Source: an uncultured Bacilli bacterium
GTDB lineage: Bacteria > Bacillota_I > Bacilli_A > RF39 > UBA660
Assembly (NCBI GenBank): GCA_949439935.1
Contig: CASRZA010000008.1
Location: 1 to 34,217, forward strand
Direction of reading: 5' to 3'
DNA: 34,217 bases
The number at the start of each line of letters is the position of its first letter. Positions within the stretch are counted from its first letter, which is position 1. The notes beneath the pieces are model-generated. The model did no database searches, had not been told where the DNA came from, and saw only the letters and a program-made list of their open reading frames with translations. The position numbers were made by a program, and so were the translations under genes. Positions 24,818 to 32,683 of this stretch are shown here, one piece after another.

Positions 24818-24842
24818 ACAATCTTTTTAAGATTGTTTTTTT
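24818..24842 (+). terminator. Rho-independent terminator of pyk
   Basis: ACAATCTT and AAGATTGT form a perfect 8-base-pair stem with a three-base loop followed by six T residues. Confidence 0.85.
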
Positions 24843-24894
24843 CATAATAAAGCGCTTTTTTAAATAGAATTAAGTAGAGAAGAGGAGCATTTAT

Positions 24895-25632
24895 ATGGAA
24901 ATTTTGTGGCCTTTTATTTTAGCAAGTATTGCAGGCTTTTCTACGATGCTTGGTTGTTTGGGAATATTTATTCCCGTAAAGAAAAAAGATGAATTTTTAT
25001 CGTTTGCTTTGAGTTTATCTCTTTCAGTCATGTTGATGGTCAGCATCTTCGATTTGATTCCCAGTTCTCTTCCATATATCGGAGATGGCATAGCAAAAAG
25101 TTTAGCCTTATTCGTTTTATTTTTCGGTCTAGGTGCTACTTCTGTTGGCTTTTTAAATAAGTTAATCGAGAAAGAGAAGGGGAGTAGTAACCTATATAAA
25201 TTAGGCATACTGAGCTTTATCGCTTTGGTTCTTCATAATTTGCCTGAAGGAATCTTGACTTTCATGAGTACTTATCAGGACTTTAATTTGGGAGTATCTC
25301 TTTGCATCGCTATCACTTTACATAATATACCTGAGGGTATCAGTATAGCTGTACCGATTTACTATTCTACAGGTAGTGTAGGGGAGGCTATAAAGTGTAC
25401 GTTTTTTTCTGCTTTAGCTGAGCCGATCGGAGCCCTTTTAGCATTCTTGATATTTAAAAATTTTATAACAAACCAAATGATAAGTATGTTTCTGATTTTG
25501 GTAGCTGGAATAATGATAACGTTATCGATAAACAAGATGTTACCAGAAGCACTTTCTTATAATAAAAAGAAATCCTTATATATAGGATTTATCTTGGGAG
25601 CATTCATTGTTACTCTAAGTTTGCTTATTTAA
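24895..25632 (+). CDS. ZIP family metal transporter
   Basis: Eight-helix importer of divalent metals, most often zinc. Two HNxPEG-type metal sites are clear, LHNLPEGILTF and LHNIPEGISIAVPIYYSTG, and the helix SALAEPIGALLAFLIF follows with the third metal-contact motif (EP). Seven or eight hydrophobic stretches are seen in 245 residues, as in ZupT. AGAGGAGC precedes the ATG. It is a single gene after the pyk terminator. The metal cannot be decided; zinc or manganese is likely. Its end overlaps the convergent minus gene by 8 bases. Confidence 0.93.
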   Translation: MEILWPFILASIAGFSTMLGCLGIFIPVKKKDEFLSFALSLSLSVMLMVSIFDLIPSSLPYIGDGIAKSLALFVLFFGLGATSVGFLNKLIEKEKGSSNLYKLGILSFIALVLHNLPEGILTFMSTYQDFNLGVSLCIAITLHNIPEGISIAVPIYYSTGSVGEAIKCTFFSALAEPIGALLAFLIFKNFITNQMISMFLILVAGIMITLSINKMLPEALSYNKKKSLYIGFILGAFIVTLSLLI

Positions 25633-25990
25633 TAAAATGGGCGATCGCTAAAAGAGTGTACATGACGGTTGTGGCTGCAACACTTGCTACTAGAAAGATT
25701 ATCGACGCTGAACCATTTCTGTTTGAGACAGCAGTGGGGCTCATAACCATCGAGCGACCCTTTTCTACATTGCTATTATTGCCGTATTTCTTTCCTGTAA
25801 GCTCCGCTTGACGAGTCTTGATTGCACCTAGAATTATTCTTGCATCTACGGGATCTACCTTGCCATCGTATATCTTTTGAGAAAGCATTTTAAGTTCGTT
25901 CGCGAGAATATATGAATCGTTAGTCTTGGCAATTCCATCTATTTGGTTATTGAAATATTCTTTATCTGAAATCCTATTATAATCTATCAT
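25625..25990 (-). CDS. Hypothetical tail-anchored protein
   Basis: A 121-residue protein of unknown family. The N-terminal part (about 1-90) is polar and helical (ANELKMLSQKIYDGKVDPVDARIILGAIK), and a single hydrophobic helix lies at the C-terminus (SIIFLVASVAATTVMYTLLAIAHF), so it is probably tail-anchored in the membrane with the bulk in the cytosol. GAAAGATG-type purines lie before the ATG. It overlaps the convergent ZIP gene by 8 bases, with no terminator between. No functional link to ZIP is evident. Confidence 0.6.
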   Translation of the reverse strand: MIDYNRISDKEYFNNQIDGIAKTNDSYILANELKMLSQKIYDGKVDPVDARIILGAIKTRQAELTGKKYGNNSNVEKGRSMVMSPTAVSNRNGSASIIFLVASVAATTVMYTLLAIAHFIK

Positions 25991-26527
25991 AAAATCACAT
26001 CTTTCGTTTTAAATGGAGAAGTTAACATAATATGTATTATGAGAAGTTGGACGTTTTTGACTTAAAGCTGATAAGTTCCTATGTCTCATACACTTTGTAC
26101 TCTTTATCATACGATATTATTATATAATACTTTTTTTTCATATTCAATTATTAATGGCTATTCGTGTTTTGTTTGATACAAATTTTACATTGTATTCTTT
26201 ATAGTATTCTGTTTTGTTTTATAAGTTTGTAATTCTCACAACATTGTATATATTGTATATTATATCCTTATGGAGCTTTTTTTAGAATATCTGCTTATAA
26301 GAGTTCTTAGATATGTTTTTTAGAGCTTGTTTTTTAATTTTGCTCCCCTATCCATAATATAAATACTGGATAGGGGGAGTGAATTTTGTTTTTGGAACGT
26401 ATAATTTTGAGATTTGCCTCAAATAAATATTTTATTACTCGCCTTTATATAATTTGATCTAATTGATATATTAATGGAAAAAATATTATATTCTAATTTA
26501 GAAGTTTTTAGAGAGTAGGGTGCATAA
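25991..26527. other. AT-rich intergenic spacer
   Basis: About 540 bases between two minus-strand genes with no convincing gene. It is markedly more AT-rich than the rest and nearly free of CG dinucleotides. It holds a large GC-rich hairpin (26343-26379, listed separately) and several long T and A runs. A 31-codon ORF from 26032 has a poor ribosome binding site and is not credible enough to call. No tRNA or other known RNA is recognised. Confidence 0.6.
26343..26379. repeat. GC-rich inverted repeat in the AT-rich spacer
   Basis: CTCCCCTATCC and GGATAGGGGGAG pair over 11 base pairs with one bulged G and a 14-base loop. It is strikingly GC-rich for its surroundings. It could be a terminator, a regulatory RNA stem or a protein-binding site. 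Confidence 0.5.
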
Positions 26528-26554
26528 TAAAAGAGACCTTATTTGAGGTCCCTT
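26528..26554 (-). terminator. Terminator of the HTH regulator gene
   Basis: On the minus strand AAGGGACCT pairs with AGGTCTCTT (one G-U pair) across a six-base loop and runs into TTTATTAT. It lies just after the stop of the gene at 26581. Confidence 0.7.
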
Positions 26555-26580
26555 GATCTTCAATTATCTGTTACCCTATT

Positions 26581-27360
26581 CTACCCTACTTTTCTGGATT
26601 CGATTTCGGCGATCCGTTCAAACACTTCGGCAGCGTTATCTGATGTCAATTCTGTATATCCTAGTTCTCTTAACGCTTGGATCTTAACTGTATTCAGCTG
26701 TTGCGTTCTAGACAATTTCTCTTCGTTTTTGCTCTCGATTTCCTGAACGAATCTAGCTCTAGCTTCGATGACCTTGCTTTTACTTGCGCCACCGTGAGTA
26801 TATAACCCCATTGCAGAATGTACTATTCCTTCGAGCATAAATTGTTCATCTTCGTTGAAAGCAAATTCATTAGCAGGAGTGAATCCCGTATATTTACTTA
26901 AATAAGCTAGGAAGTATTTCACTTCCTTTACATTTTCGAGAGTCTGTAGCAAGTGAAAGATATATGTCAATGCCGCGACACTTTCAGAATGCTTATAATC
27001 GTCAGTAAGCTTGTCTTTTACTAAATAAGTTATGCTCGAGAAAAGTTGTTGTTCCTCTTTTTTTAACTTTTTTAAATCGGACATATTGTCGATATCTATA
27101 GTATCTTTAATACTTTGATTCAACCTAGATTCTACTTCCATGATATATTCGGAAGTGATCTTAACTCTCTCCAATTCGGAGTCGCTTCCCTCTTCTATAT
27201 CTAAAAGTTTGAAAAGTAGTATTCTCTTTTCTTTAGGCCATTTGCTGATATTTTCGAGCTCTAGATAGTTGTAGATCATCTGTCTTGAAACTCCTAAATA
27301 TTTAGCAAGTTTAACTTTAGATATTCCTAATTCCTGTAATATTTCATTTAATTTATTCAT
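26581..27360 (-). CDS. Predicted HTH (XRE-like) DNA-binding regulator
   Basis: A 259-residue protein. Residues 1-50 look like a lambda-repressor-type helix-turn-helix (MNKLNEILQELGISKVKLAKYLGVSRQMIYNYLELENISKW), with VSRQMIYNYL as the recognition helix. The rest, about 200 residues, is helical and not recognised (YLVKDKLTDDYK, FHLLQTLENVKEVKYFLAYL). The open frame extends back to 27444, but the predicted promoter (start near 27386) lies inside that extension, so ATG 27360 is preferred. It is transcribed alone, 114 bases from mnmA. Its target is unknown; it may respond to a small ligand or partner through its C-terminal part. Confidence 0.75.
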   Translation of the reverse strand: MNKLNEILQELGISKVKLAKYLGVSRQMIYNYLELENISKWPKEKRILLFKLLDIEEGSDSELERVKITSEYIMEVESRLNQSIKDTIDIDNMSDLKKLKKEEQQLFSSITYLVKDKLTDDYKHSESVAALTYIFHLLQTLENVKEVKYFLAYLSKYTGFTPANEFAFNEDEQFMLEGIVHSAMGLYTHGGASKSKVIEARARFVQEIESKNEEKLSRTQQLNTVKIQALRELGYTELTSDNAAEVFERIAEIESRKVG

Positions 27361-27392
27361 ATGTATACCCGCCCTTCTAGCTTTACAATCTA

Positions 27393-27422
27393 ATTTTACT
27401 CTACTATACACTATGTTGTCAA
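27393..27422 (-). promoter_or_regulatory. Promoter of the HTH regulator gene
   Basis: On the minus strand TTGACA (27417-27422), 18 bases, TAAAAT (27393-27398). The -35 is a consensus hexamer. Confidence 0.65.
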
Positions 27423-27442
27423 CTAAAACTTGACTTTTTGCC

Positions 27443-27474
27443 AAAAAAAGACTTATTCTGCTAAGAATAGAGCC
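27443..27474 (-). terminator. Terminator of mnmA
   Basis: On the minus strand GGCT-(C)-TATTCT pairs with AGAATA-AGTC across TAGC and is followed by seven T residues. It starts directly after the mnmA stop. Confidence 0.7.
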
Positions 27475-28581
27475 TTATATATACCAAAGTCTTTCACCTG
27501 ATTTGTATACTTTATCTATGATTCCGCTTCCTAAGCATTCTTCATTATCATAAAGAACACATGCTTGTCCTGGCGTTACGGATTCTGTCTTGTTAGGGTA
27601 TTTAACTAACAGTTCATCTTTACTTGTGTACTCTAATAGAACTTCGACGTCCTTGCTTCTGTAGCGGAATCTGGCAGTACACTTTTCTGGTCTCTTCTCA
27701 CTTATAAAGTTGAGATTTGTGATCGTACATGCGTCGCTATACAAGTATTCCGAATCGTCGCCGAAAGCAACATATAATATGTTCTTCTCGACATCTTTCC
27801 CGACGACATAGTGTTTTTCTTTTTGACCGCTTATACCGACGTTTCGCCTTTGACCTATAGTATAGTTCATTAGCCCTGTATGTGTGCCGACGATCTTTTT
27901 TGTTTCGACATCTACGATATCTCCAGGATTAGGTTTTAAATAATTATGTAAAAACTTTTGGTAGTTGCGTTCTCCTATGAAGCATATTCCAGTCGAATCT
28001 TTCTTTGTTGCAGTCGGCAATGATATACTATTTGCTATTTCTCTTACTTTTGGCTTTGTAATTTCGCCGATGGGAAATAGAATATCTTCAAAGTTTTCTT
28101 TTGATACTTGTGCTAGGAAGTATGTCTGATCTTTGTTGTCATCGATACCGCGTAATAGTTGACCTTCTTGTAGTCTTGCATAATGACCCGTTGCTATATA
28201 ATCAGCTCCCAAGCGTTTAGCTTCTTTCTTAAAAAGGTCGAATTTAATATATTTGTTACACATTAAATCTGGATTGGGAGTTCTTCCTTTTTTTAGTTCT
28301 TCCAAAAAATAGGTAAAGACGTCGTCCCAGTACTCTTTGATAAAATCTATTCGGTGGAGTTCGATCCCTAGAAAATCGGCAACTTTTTTGGCGTCATTAT
28401 AGTCTTCTTCTTGGGGACATATCGGTCCATCGTTCGGGTTTCCTTCGATATCGTTATTGAGAAGAGAATCCCAGTTTCGCATGAAAAGACCGACGACTTC
28501 ATAGCCTTGTTCTTTTAAAAGATATGCGGCGACAGACGAGTCTACTCCCCCACTCATACCGATAACTACTCTTTTAGGCAT
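27475..28581 (-). CDS. mnmA: tRNA 2-thiouridylase MnmA
   Basis: Makes 2-thiouridine at U34 of tRNA Lys, Glu and Gln. The PP-loop SGGVDSSVAA (10-19), catalytic Cys108 (DLMCNKYIKF) and Cys200 (DSTGICFIGER), TGHYAR and the C-terminal PGQACVLYDNEECLGSGII block are typical. The protein is 368 residues. A frame open from 28695 exists, but ATG 28581 has AGAGGG 6 bases before it and matches the family start PKRVVIGMSGG. A TGGTATAAT extended -10 lies at 28604-28612 on the minus strand. CCCTCTT and AAGAGGG flank this region as an inverted repeat. The sulfur may come from the SufS or another desulfurase; no such gene is adjacent. Confidence 0.96.
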   Translation of the reverse strand: MPKRVVIGMSGGVDSSVAAYLLKEQGYEVVGLFMRNWDSLLNNDIEGNPNDGPICPQEEDYNDAKKVADFLGIELHRIDFIKEYWDDVFTYFLEELKKGRTPNPDLMCNKYIKFDLFKKEAKRLGADYIATGHYARLQEGQLLRGIDDNKDQTYFLAQVSKENFEDILFPIGEITKPKVREIANSISLPTATKKDSTGICFIGERNYQKFLHNYLKPNPGDIVDVETKKIVGTHTGLMNYTIGQRRNVGISGQKEKHYVVGKDVEKNILYVAFGDDSEYLYSDACTITNLNFISEKRPEKCTARFRYRSKDVEVLLEYTSKDELLVKYPNKTESVTPGQACVLYDNEECLGSGIIDKVYKSGERLWYI

Positions 28582-28603
28582 AAACATCCCTCTTTCGTAA
28601 ATG

Positions 28604-28612
28604 ATTATACCA
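28604..28612 (-). promoter_or_regulatory. Extended -10 promoter of mnmA
   Basis: On the minus strand TGGTATAAT, 23 bases upstream of the ATG. No clear -35 was found. Confidence 0.5.
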
Positions 28613-28634
28613 TAAGAGGGCTCATTTTTCCACT

Positions 28635-29201
28635 TTATATCAAATGAATCAGCAAAGAAACTATCTTGTTGGCTAGAAAGTAGACTATAGTACAATTTAT
28701 TATCGTCGTCACAAGGACGATCAAATAGCGATAAAAATGATATACGATCGTGTTATATAAGTTTTCTCGGTTTTTGCTCATTACAGAGTCTATAAATTTT
28801 ATCGAATATCTTATCGAAACGATGGAGAAATAGATTACTATCGTTAAGAAAAGCAGTTTAGATACGAGCAAGTAAAAGAGATAAAAGAATGCGCCTTTTA
28901 TGCTATAAACGCCTAAAAACAAAGCGAGAGTGAAGCCGATGCTTAATCCTTCATAAAAGATGTAGAACGCTAGAACTGGTAATCCTATTATGGAAATAGA
29001 AAGAATAAAGACCATCGATACGACTACTATGGAAGATAAAAAGATATTTTGGTGTGAAGTCTGTATCAGGTTTTTAAAAGACTCTAAGTAAGCCGACAGA
29101 TCTGGCTTGTAAAAAAAGTAAAATAGAAATCCGATGATAATACCTATTAAAAATAATGTGACTACGAATTTTACTATAAAATTATTCTTAAAATTTTTCA
29201 T
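28635..29201 (-). CDS. spoIIM: Stage II sporulation protein M (SpoIIM)-like membrane protein
   Basis: SpoIIM joins SpoIID and SpoIIP in the complex that remodels septal peptidoglycan in engulfment. The 188-residue protein has about five hydrophobic helices. The core SISIIGLPVLAFYIFYEGLS, then IGFTLALFLGVYSIKGAFFYL, follows the SpoIIM pattern of G-LP near a helix end, F-x-x-G-x-x-x-GFT and a lysine-glycine pair (compare IGLPV and GFTVGF in B. subtilis). The ribosome binding site AGGAGA is 8 bases before the ATG. It ends 53 bases before mnmA, behind a TATAAT-like element. The call rests on this block and on other spore genes nearby, so it is good but not certain. Confidence 0.7.
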   Translation of the reverse strand: MKNFKNNFIVKFVVTLFLIGIIIGFLFYFFYKPDLSAYLESFKNLIQTSHQNIFLSSIVVVSMVFILSISIIGLPVLAFYIFYEGLSIGFTLALFLGVYSIKGAFFYLFYLLVSKLLFLTIVIYFSIVSIRYSIKFIDSVMSKNRENLYNTIVYHFYRYLIVLVTTIINCTIVYFLANKIVSLLIHLI

Positions 29202-29234
29202 GTGATAATCTCCTCACCTAATTATATTTTAGGG

Positions 29235-29263
29235 TTTAAATTTTATGAATAATTTAGTATAAT
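29235..29263 (+). promoter_or_regulatory. Promoter of the DUF4044 miniprotein gene
   Basis: TTTAAA (29235-29240), 17 bases, TATAAT (29258-29263). It is divergent from spoIIM. Confidence 0.5.
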
Positions 29264-29286
29264 TAGAGTAACTGAGAGGTGAAATT

Positions 29287-29409
29287 ATGGCTTATAAAGC
29301 AAAAAAGAAGACAGGAATAGGCACAAAGATATTCATTTGGTTTATGGTTTTCGCCATGTTATTTAGTTTTGTAGGAACGATTCTTTATTATTTAATTGCT
29401 ACAAAATAG
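29287..29409 (+). CDS. DUF4044-like single-helix miniprotein
   Basis: A 40-residue ORF with GAGAGGTG upstream of the ATG. Lysine-rich start (MAYKAKKKTGIGTK) followed by one hydrophobic helix (IFIWFMVFAMLFSFVGTILYYL). This layout, K-rich then IF-W-M-F-M...GS/GT, fits the small DUF4044 family of Bacillota. Its function is unknown. The positive-inside rule places the N-terminus in the cytosol. It is monocistronic and followed at once by a terminator, which supports it as a real gene. Confidence 0.7.
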   Translation: MAYKAKKKTGIGTKIFIWFMVFAMLFSFVGTILYYLIATK

Positions 29410-29433
29410 ACATTTTATGTGTCTGTTTTTTTT
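29408..29433 (+). terminator. Terminator of the DUF4044-like gene
   Basis: AGACA and TGTCT pair over five base pairs across a seven-base loop, then eight T residues. It overlaps the stop codon. Confidence 0.7.
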
Positions 29434-29617
29434 AATTCAGTAGTCCTTAGGGATTATGTTTATTGCTTTGGTCTACTATTATATTAATGCTACTTATATA
29501 AAAACAGCATATTATAAAATAGCCGAAATGGTTTGCTAAATATGGCTATCGACTTTAGAGAGCTTGGTAAATTCGTCAGGCGGCTGTTCCTTTGTTAATT
29601 TTCTACAAAAAAAGAAG

Positions 29618-30172
29618 CTATACGAATATATCTTCATCTTTTTTATATAAAGGCGTTATGTCTTTCTTTTTCATATATTTCTCGATTAAGACAACTTTAC
29701 CTTTTTTTAGCGACTGACGTGTGTCGATGACCCTTTGGTTATCTGAACCTCTAAATAAAAGATCTAAGGAGCGTCTTTCCATCATGAATTTACCATCTAC
29801 CAAACAATCTACGGTTTCTAAAAGTTCTTTACCACGTGGCATACTGATTATTTCTTCGTAAGTAAATCCTGAATAAACCCAGATGTTCATTTTTTTTGTG
29901 GACTTTATGTATTTGGCAAGTTCTATGACAGGATCTATCTGGTAAAGTGGATCTCCTCCAGAAAAGGTTATTCCGTCTTGCCCTTCGATTTCATCTAGGA
30001 CGTCTTTGATTTCCTCCACGTCGACTACTACTCCCCTACTCATAGAGTGTGTTCCCGGGTTGTGACAGCCGGGACAGTTGTGAGCACATCCTTGTGTCCA
30101 AATAACTGTCCTTATACCTGGCCCATCGACTATGCTATCTGTACTTAGATCACTAGCAAGTCTAATAGTCAT
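29618..30172 (-). CDS. nrdG: Anaerobic ribonucleoside-triphosphate reductase activating protein (NrdG)
   Basis: Radical-SAM activase that generates the glycyl radical of NrdD. The CxxxCxxC motif is CAHNCPGC (Cys29, Cys33, Cys36) followed by HNPGTHS. The SAM-binding GGDPL (TFSGGDPLYQ), DLSTDSIVDGPGIRTVIW at the start and VDGKFMMERRSLDLLFRGSDNQRVID near the end are family blocks. The length of 184 is normal. The start is 2 bases after the stop of the small nrdD-tail ORF (TAGAGATG), so translation is coupled and all three genes form one operon. Confidence 0.95.
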   Translation of the reverse strand: MTIRLASDLSTDSIVDGPGIRTVIWTQGCAHNCPGCHNPGTHSMSRGVVVDVEEIKDVLDEIEGQDGITFSGGDPLYQIDPVIELAKYIKSTKKMNIWVYSGFTYEEIISMPRGKELLETVDCLVDGKFMMERRSLDLLFRGSDNQRVIDTRQSLKKGKVVLIEKYMKKKDITPLYKKDEDIFV

Positions 30173-30174
30173 CT

Positions 30175-30351
30175 CTAAACAGCCTTTTTATCGCATTTAA
30201 GAGTATCGATGGAGTGTTTTACTCTATCTCTTTCTTCAGCTCTTTTAGCGTTGTTGAATCTGTCGATTGTCCCAACTAGGTATCCTGTGATTCTCCTTAT
30301 GCGTTCGAATTTAACGCCTTCTCCTACTAAATTTTGTTTTGTGTTTTTCAT
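30175..30351 (-). CDS. Separate glycyl-radical-tail peptide of NrdD
   Basis: A 58-residue ORF between nrdD and nrdG with its own ribosome binding site (AAAGAGG, 8 bases before the ATG). Residues 11-46 contain EGVKFERIRRITGYLVG followed by DRFNNAKRAEERDRVKH. This resembles the C-terminal glycyl-radical segment of class III NrdD, where the pattern R-[VI]-[TC]-G-Y carries the radical Gly (here Gly23) and RFN-x-x-K-x-A-E-x-x-x-R-V-K-H follows. The long NrdD chain lacks an RVTGY-like tail. So this peptide may complete NrdD in trans. It is in the same frame as nrdD, separated only by the TAA and 10 codons of a lysine/asparagine-rich linker, so read-through would give one chain. Alternatively it is a duplicated spare part. 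Confidence 0.75.
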   Translation of the reverse strand: MKNTKQNLVGEGVKFERIRRITGYLVGTIDRFNNAKRAEERDRVKHSIDTLKCDKKAV

Positions 30352-30381
30352 ATTATTTTCCTCTTTCTTTTTTATTTTATT

Positions 30382-32652
30382 TTATTTTGTGCAACTTGCG
30401 CATTCGGTTCTGATTTCGAAATGTTCTACTTGTTCGACTGGAATGCCCTCTGACTCGTGTCTTCCACATCCCGGACAAACGTCTCCGATGACACCCGTAT
30501 AACCACATACTGGATCTCTGTCTACTGGGTGATTTATAGCTCCGTAACCTATCTTGTTGTCGTGCATGCATCTGACTATTTTTTCGAAAGCTTCTAAGTT
30601 GTTAGCGGTATCTCCATCTAGTTCGATGTATGTTATATGACCACCATTTGTAAGTGCGTGGTATGGACCTTCGATCTTTATCTTTTCTGTAGCACTTATG
30701 TTGTATCTAACAGGCACGTGATACGAGTTCGTATAGTATTCTTTGTCGGTTATTCCGGGCATCGTGCCGTATATAGATCTATCGATCGCGACGAATTTAC
30801 CTGAAAGTCCTTCAGCAGGTGTTGCTAGAAGTGTGAAATTAAGCTTGTACTGCTTAGAAATGTTGTCGAGTCTTTCTCTCATGTGCGAGACGATTTCTAA
30901 GCCTAATTTACGGGCTTCTTCTGTTTCTCCATGGTGAGAACCGATCAAAGCGGTCAGACATTCTGCCAAGCCTATGAAACCGACTCCTAAAGAGCAATTT
31001 CGAAGAACTGGAGTAATGTCGTCTTCAGGACCTAAACCGTCAGAATCGACGAATAATCCCTGTCCTAACAAGAACGGAAAGTTGTAGACTTTTTTAGAAC
31101 ATTGTATTTTAAATCTTTCTAATAATTGATCCTTTACTAAATCTATCTTTTCATCTACCTCTTTATAGAACTCTTCCATATTCGGCTCTTTATTAGTTGC
31201 AATTCCGTGTTTGATGCCTATCCTTACTAAATTTATCGACGTGAACGATGCGTTTCCGCGGCCTGTTGCGATCTCTTTGTCTGGATTTGCCGTATTTCCC
31301 ATAACTCTCGTACGGCAGCCCATGTAGGCGACCTCTGAGTTAGGATCTCCTTTTTTATAGTATTGAAGATTGAATGGAGAATCTATGAAAGAGAAGTTCG
31401 GGAACAGTCTCTTAGCAGACACTTTGCATGCCAACTTGAATAGATCGTAGTTCGGGTCTTTTTCAAAATAATTTATATCTTCTTTTACTTTGAAGATCGA
31501 TATAGGGAATATCGGCGTTTCGCCTTTTCCTAATCCTGAATCTAACGCATAAAGATAATTTTTAATAACCATTCTTCCCTCATAAGAGATGTCTGTACCA
31601 AAGTTTATAGAAGAGAACGGAACTTGAGCACCTGCACGAGAATGCATAGTGTTTAGATTGTGTACAAACGCTTCCATGGCTTGGAATGTCTCTCTATCGG
31701 TCTTTTTTATAGCCATATCGTAAGCTTTTTTAATCGATTTTTCGAGTTGCTTGTCTTTCTCATAGAACTCTTTAAAAGTTTTAATGTCGACATCCATAGT
31801 AGTTAGCTCGTCGACTTTTTTGACGAACTTGTCGAAATCGATCTCTTTTGTAATTTCCAAAAGATCGATATATTCTTTCACTGCTTGTTTAAACATTTTC
31901 TTGAACGTTTGGAGAACTCCTGGAGCCATATAGAAATCGAAAGCCGGAATGCTTTGCCCTCCATGTTGATCGTTTTGGTTTGACTGGATTGCGATGGCCG
32001 CAAGAGCTGCATAAGTGCTTATTCCTTTAGGAGGTCTTAAATGACCGTGACCCGTCGAAAATCCGCGAGAGAACAACTTGTCTAAGTTTATTTGACAGCA
32101 AGTCGTAGTACCCATAGGCATGAAATCCATATCGTGAATGTATATTTCTCCGTCGTCGTGCGCACTTGCGATTCTCGGACTCATTATGTAACTTTTGGCA
32201 AATTCACGAGCTAAAGTACTACCGTATTGAAGCATCGTACCCATCGCCGTATTTCCATCTACGTTTGCGTTATCTCTCTTGGAATCTTCTTCGATCGCCG
32301 TCTTCAGTGAAAGACTCTCTATCGCTTTCATCAGCTTGTGTTGACGATTTTGGAACGCTTTTCTCGATTCACTTCTCCTCGTTCTATAGCTAGAGAAAGA
32401 ATCGTATATGTCTACATATCCGAGACTTTTGAGTTCCTCCTCAATTATATCCTGTATCACTTCGATCGGCACTTGACCATCCTTAGGATATCTTTTGTTT
32501 ATTTCTTCTATTACTTTCGTAAAAATTTTATTGTGATCATCTTCTGTATAAGAAGTTGCACTTCTAGAATTTACGAAACCTTTCCTTATTGCTATTGCAA
32601 TTTTGGTATCGTTGAACGATACAACTTTACCATCTCTTTTGACTACTTTCAT
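30382..32652 (-). CDS. nrdD: Anaerobic (class III) ribonucleoside-triphosphate reductase, long chain without radical tail
   Basis: Makes dNTPs from NTPs without oxygen. An N-terminal ATP-cone regulatory domain (VVKRDGKVVSFNDTKIAIAI) is followed by the large barrel. Blocks: HDMDFMPMGTTTCCQINL, GQSIPAFDFYMAPG, HSRAGAQVPFSSINFGTD and the active-site MGCRTRVMG with Cys446. The C-terminus has VCGYTG (715-720), CPGC (726-729) and a final CASC (751-754) that probably bind zinc. The usual radical motif R-V/I-T/C-G-Y after these cysteines is absent in this chain and is found in the next ORF. The length of 756 is somewhat longer than usual for the barrel and zinc part. AAAGGA lies about 10 bases before the ATG. 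It leads the nrdD, tail, nrdG operon. Confidence 0.95.
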   Translation of the reverse strand: MKVVKRDGKVVSFNDTKIAIAIRKGFVNSRSATSYTEDDHNKIFTKVIEEINKRYPKDGQVPIEVIQDIIEEELKSLGYVDIYDSFSSYRTRRSESRKAFQNRQHKLMKAIESLSLKTAIEEDSKRDNANVDGNTAMGTMLQYGSTLAREFAKSYIMSPRIASAHDDGEIYIHDMDFMPMGTTTCCQINLDKLFSRGFSTGHGHLRPPKGISTYAALAAIAIQSNQNDQHGGQSIPAFDFYMAPGVLQTFKKMFKQAVKEYIDLLEITKEIDFDKFVKKVDELTTMDVDIKTFKEFYEKDKQLEKSIKKAYDMAIKKTDRETFQAMEAFVHNLNTMHSRAGAQVPFSSINFGTDISYEGRMVIKNYLYALDSGLGKGETPIFPISIFKVKEDINYFEKDPNYDLFKLACKVSAKRLFPNFSFIDSPFNLQYYKKGDPNSEVAYMGCRTRVMGNTANPDKEIATGRGNASFTSINLVRIGIKHGIATNKEPNMEEFYKEVDEKIDLVKDQLLERFKIQCSKKVYNFPFLLGQGLFVDSDGLGPEDDITPVLRNCSLGVGFIGLAECLTALIGSHHGETEEARKLGLEIVSHMRERLDNISKQYKLNFTLLATPAEGLSGKFVAIDRSIYGTMPGITDKEYYTNSYHVPVRYNISATEKIKIEGPYHALTNGGHITYIELDGDTANNLEAFEKIVRCMHDNKIGYGAINHPVDRDPVCGYTGVIGDVCPGCGRHESEGIPVEQVEHFEIRTECASCTK

Positions 32653-32683
32653 TTTGTGTTTTCCTTTCTATGTTTGTGTTTCA

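Noticed and set aside
24848-24861. AAAGCGCTTTTT as a catabolite-repression (cre) site before the ZIP gene
   Set aside because: It lacks the conserved outer TG and CA of cre and lies in A/T-rich sequence.
26032-26127. 31-codon ORF in the AT-rich spacer
   Set aside because: The GGAG is too far from the ATG and nothing supports it beyond an open frame.
29434-29617. Possible small RNA between the DUF4044 gene and nrdG
   Set aside because: Only a weak 6-base stem (ATAGCC / GGCTAT) was found and no promoter or terminator pair.
31150-32652. VCGYTG at the end of the long NrdD chain as the radical glycine
   Set aside because: In NrdD the zinc cysteines come before the radical glycine; here VCGYTG lies before CPGC, and the R-I-T-G-Y motif is in the next ORF.
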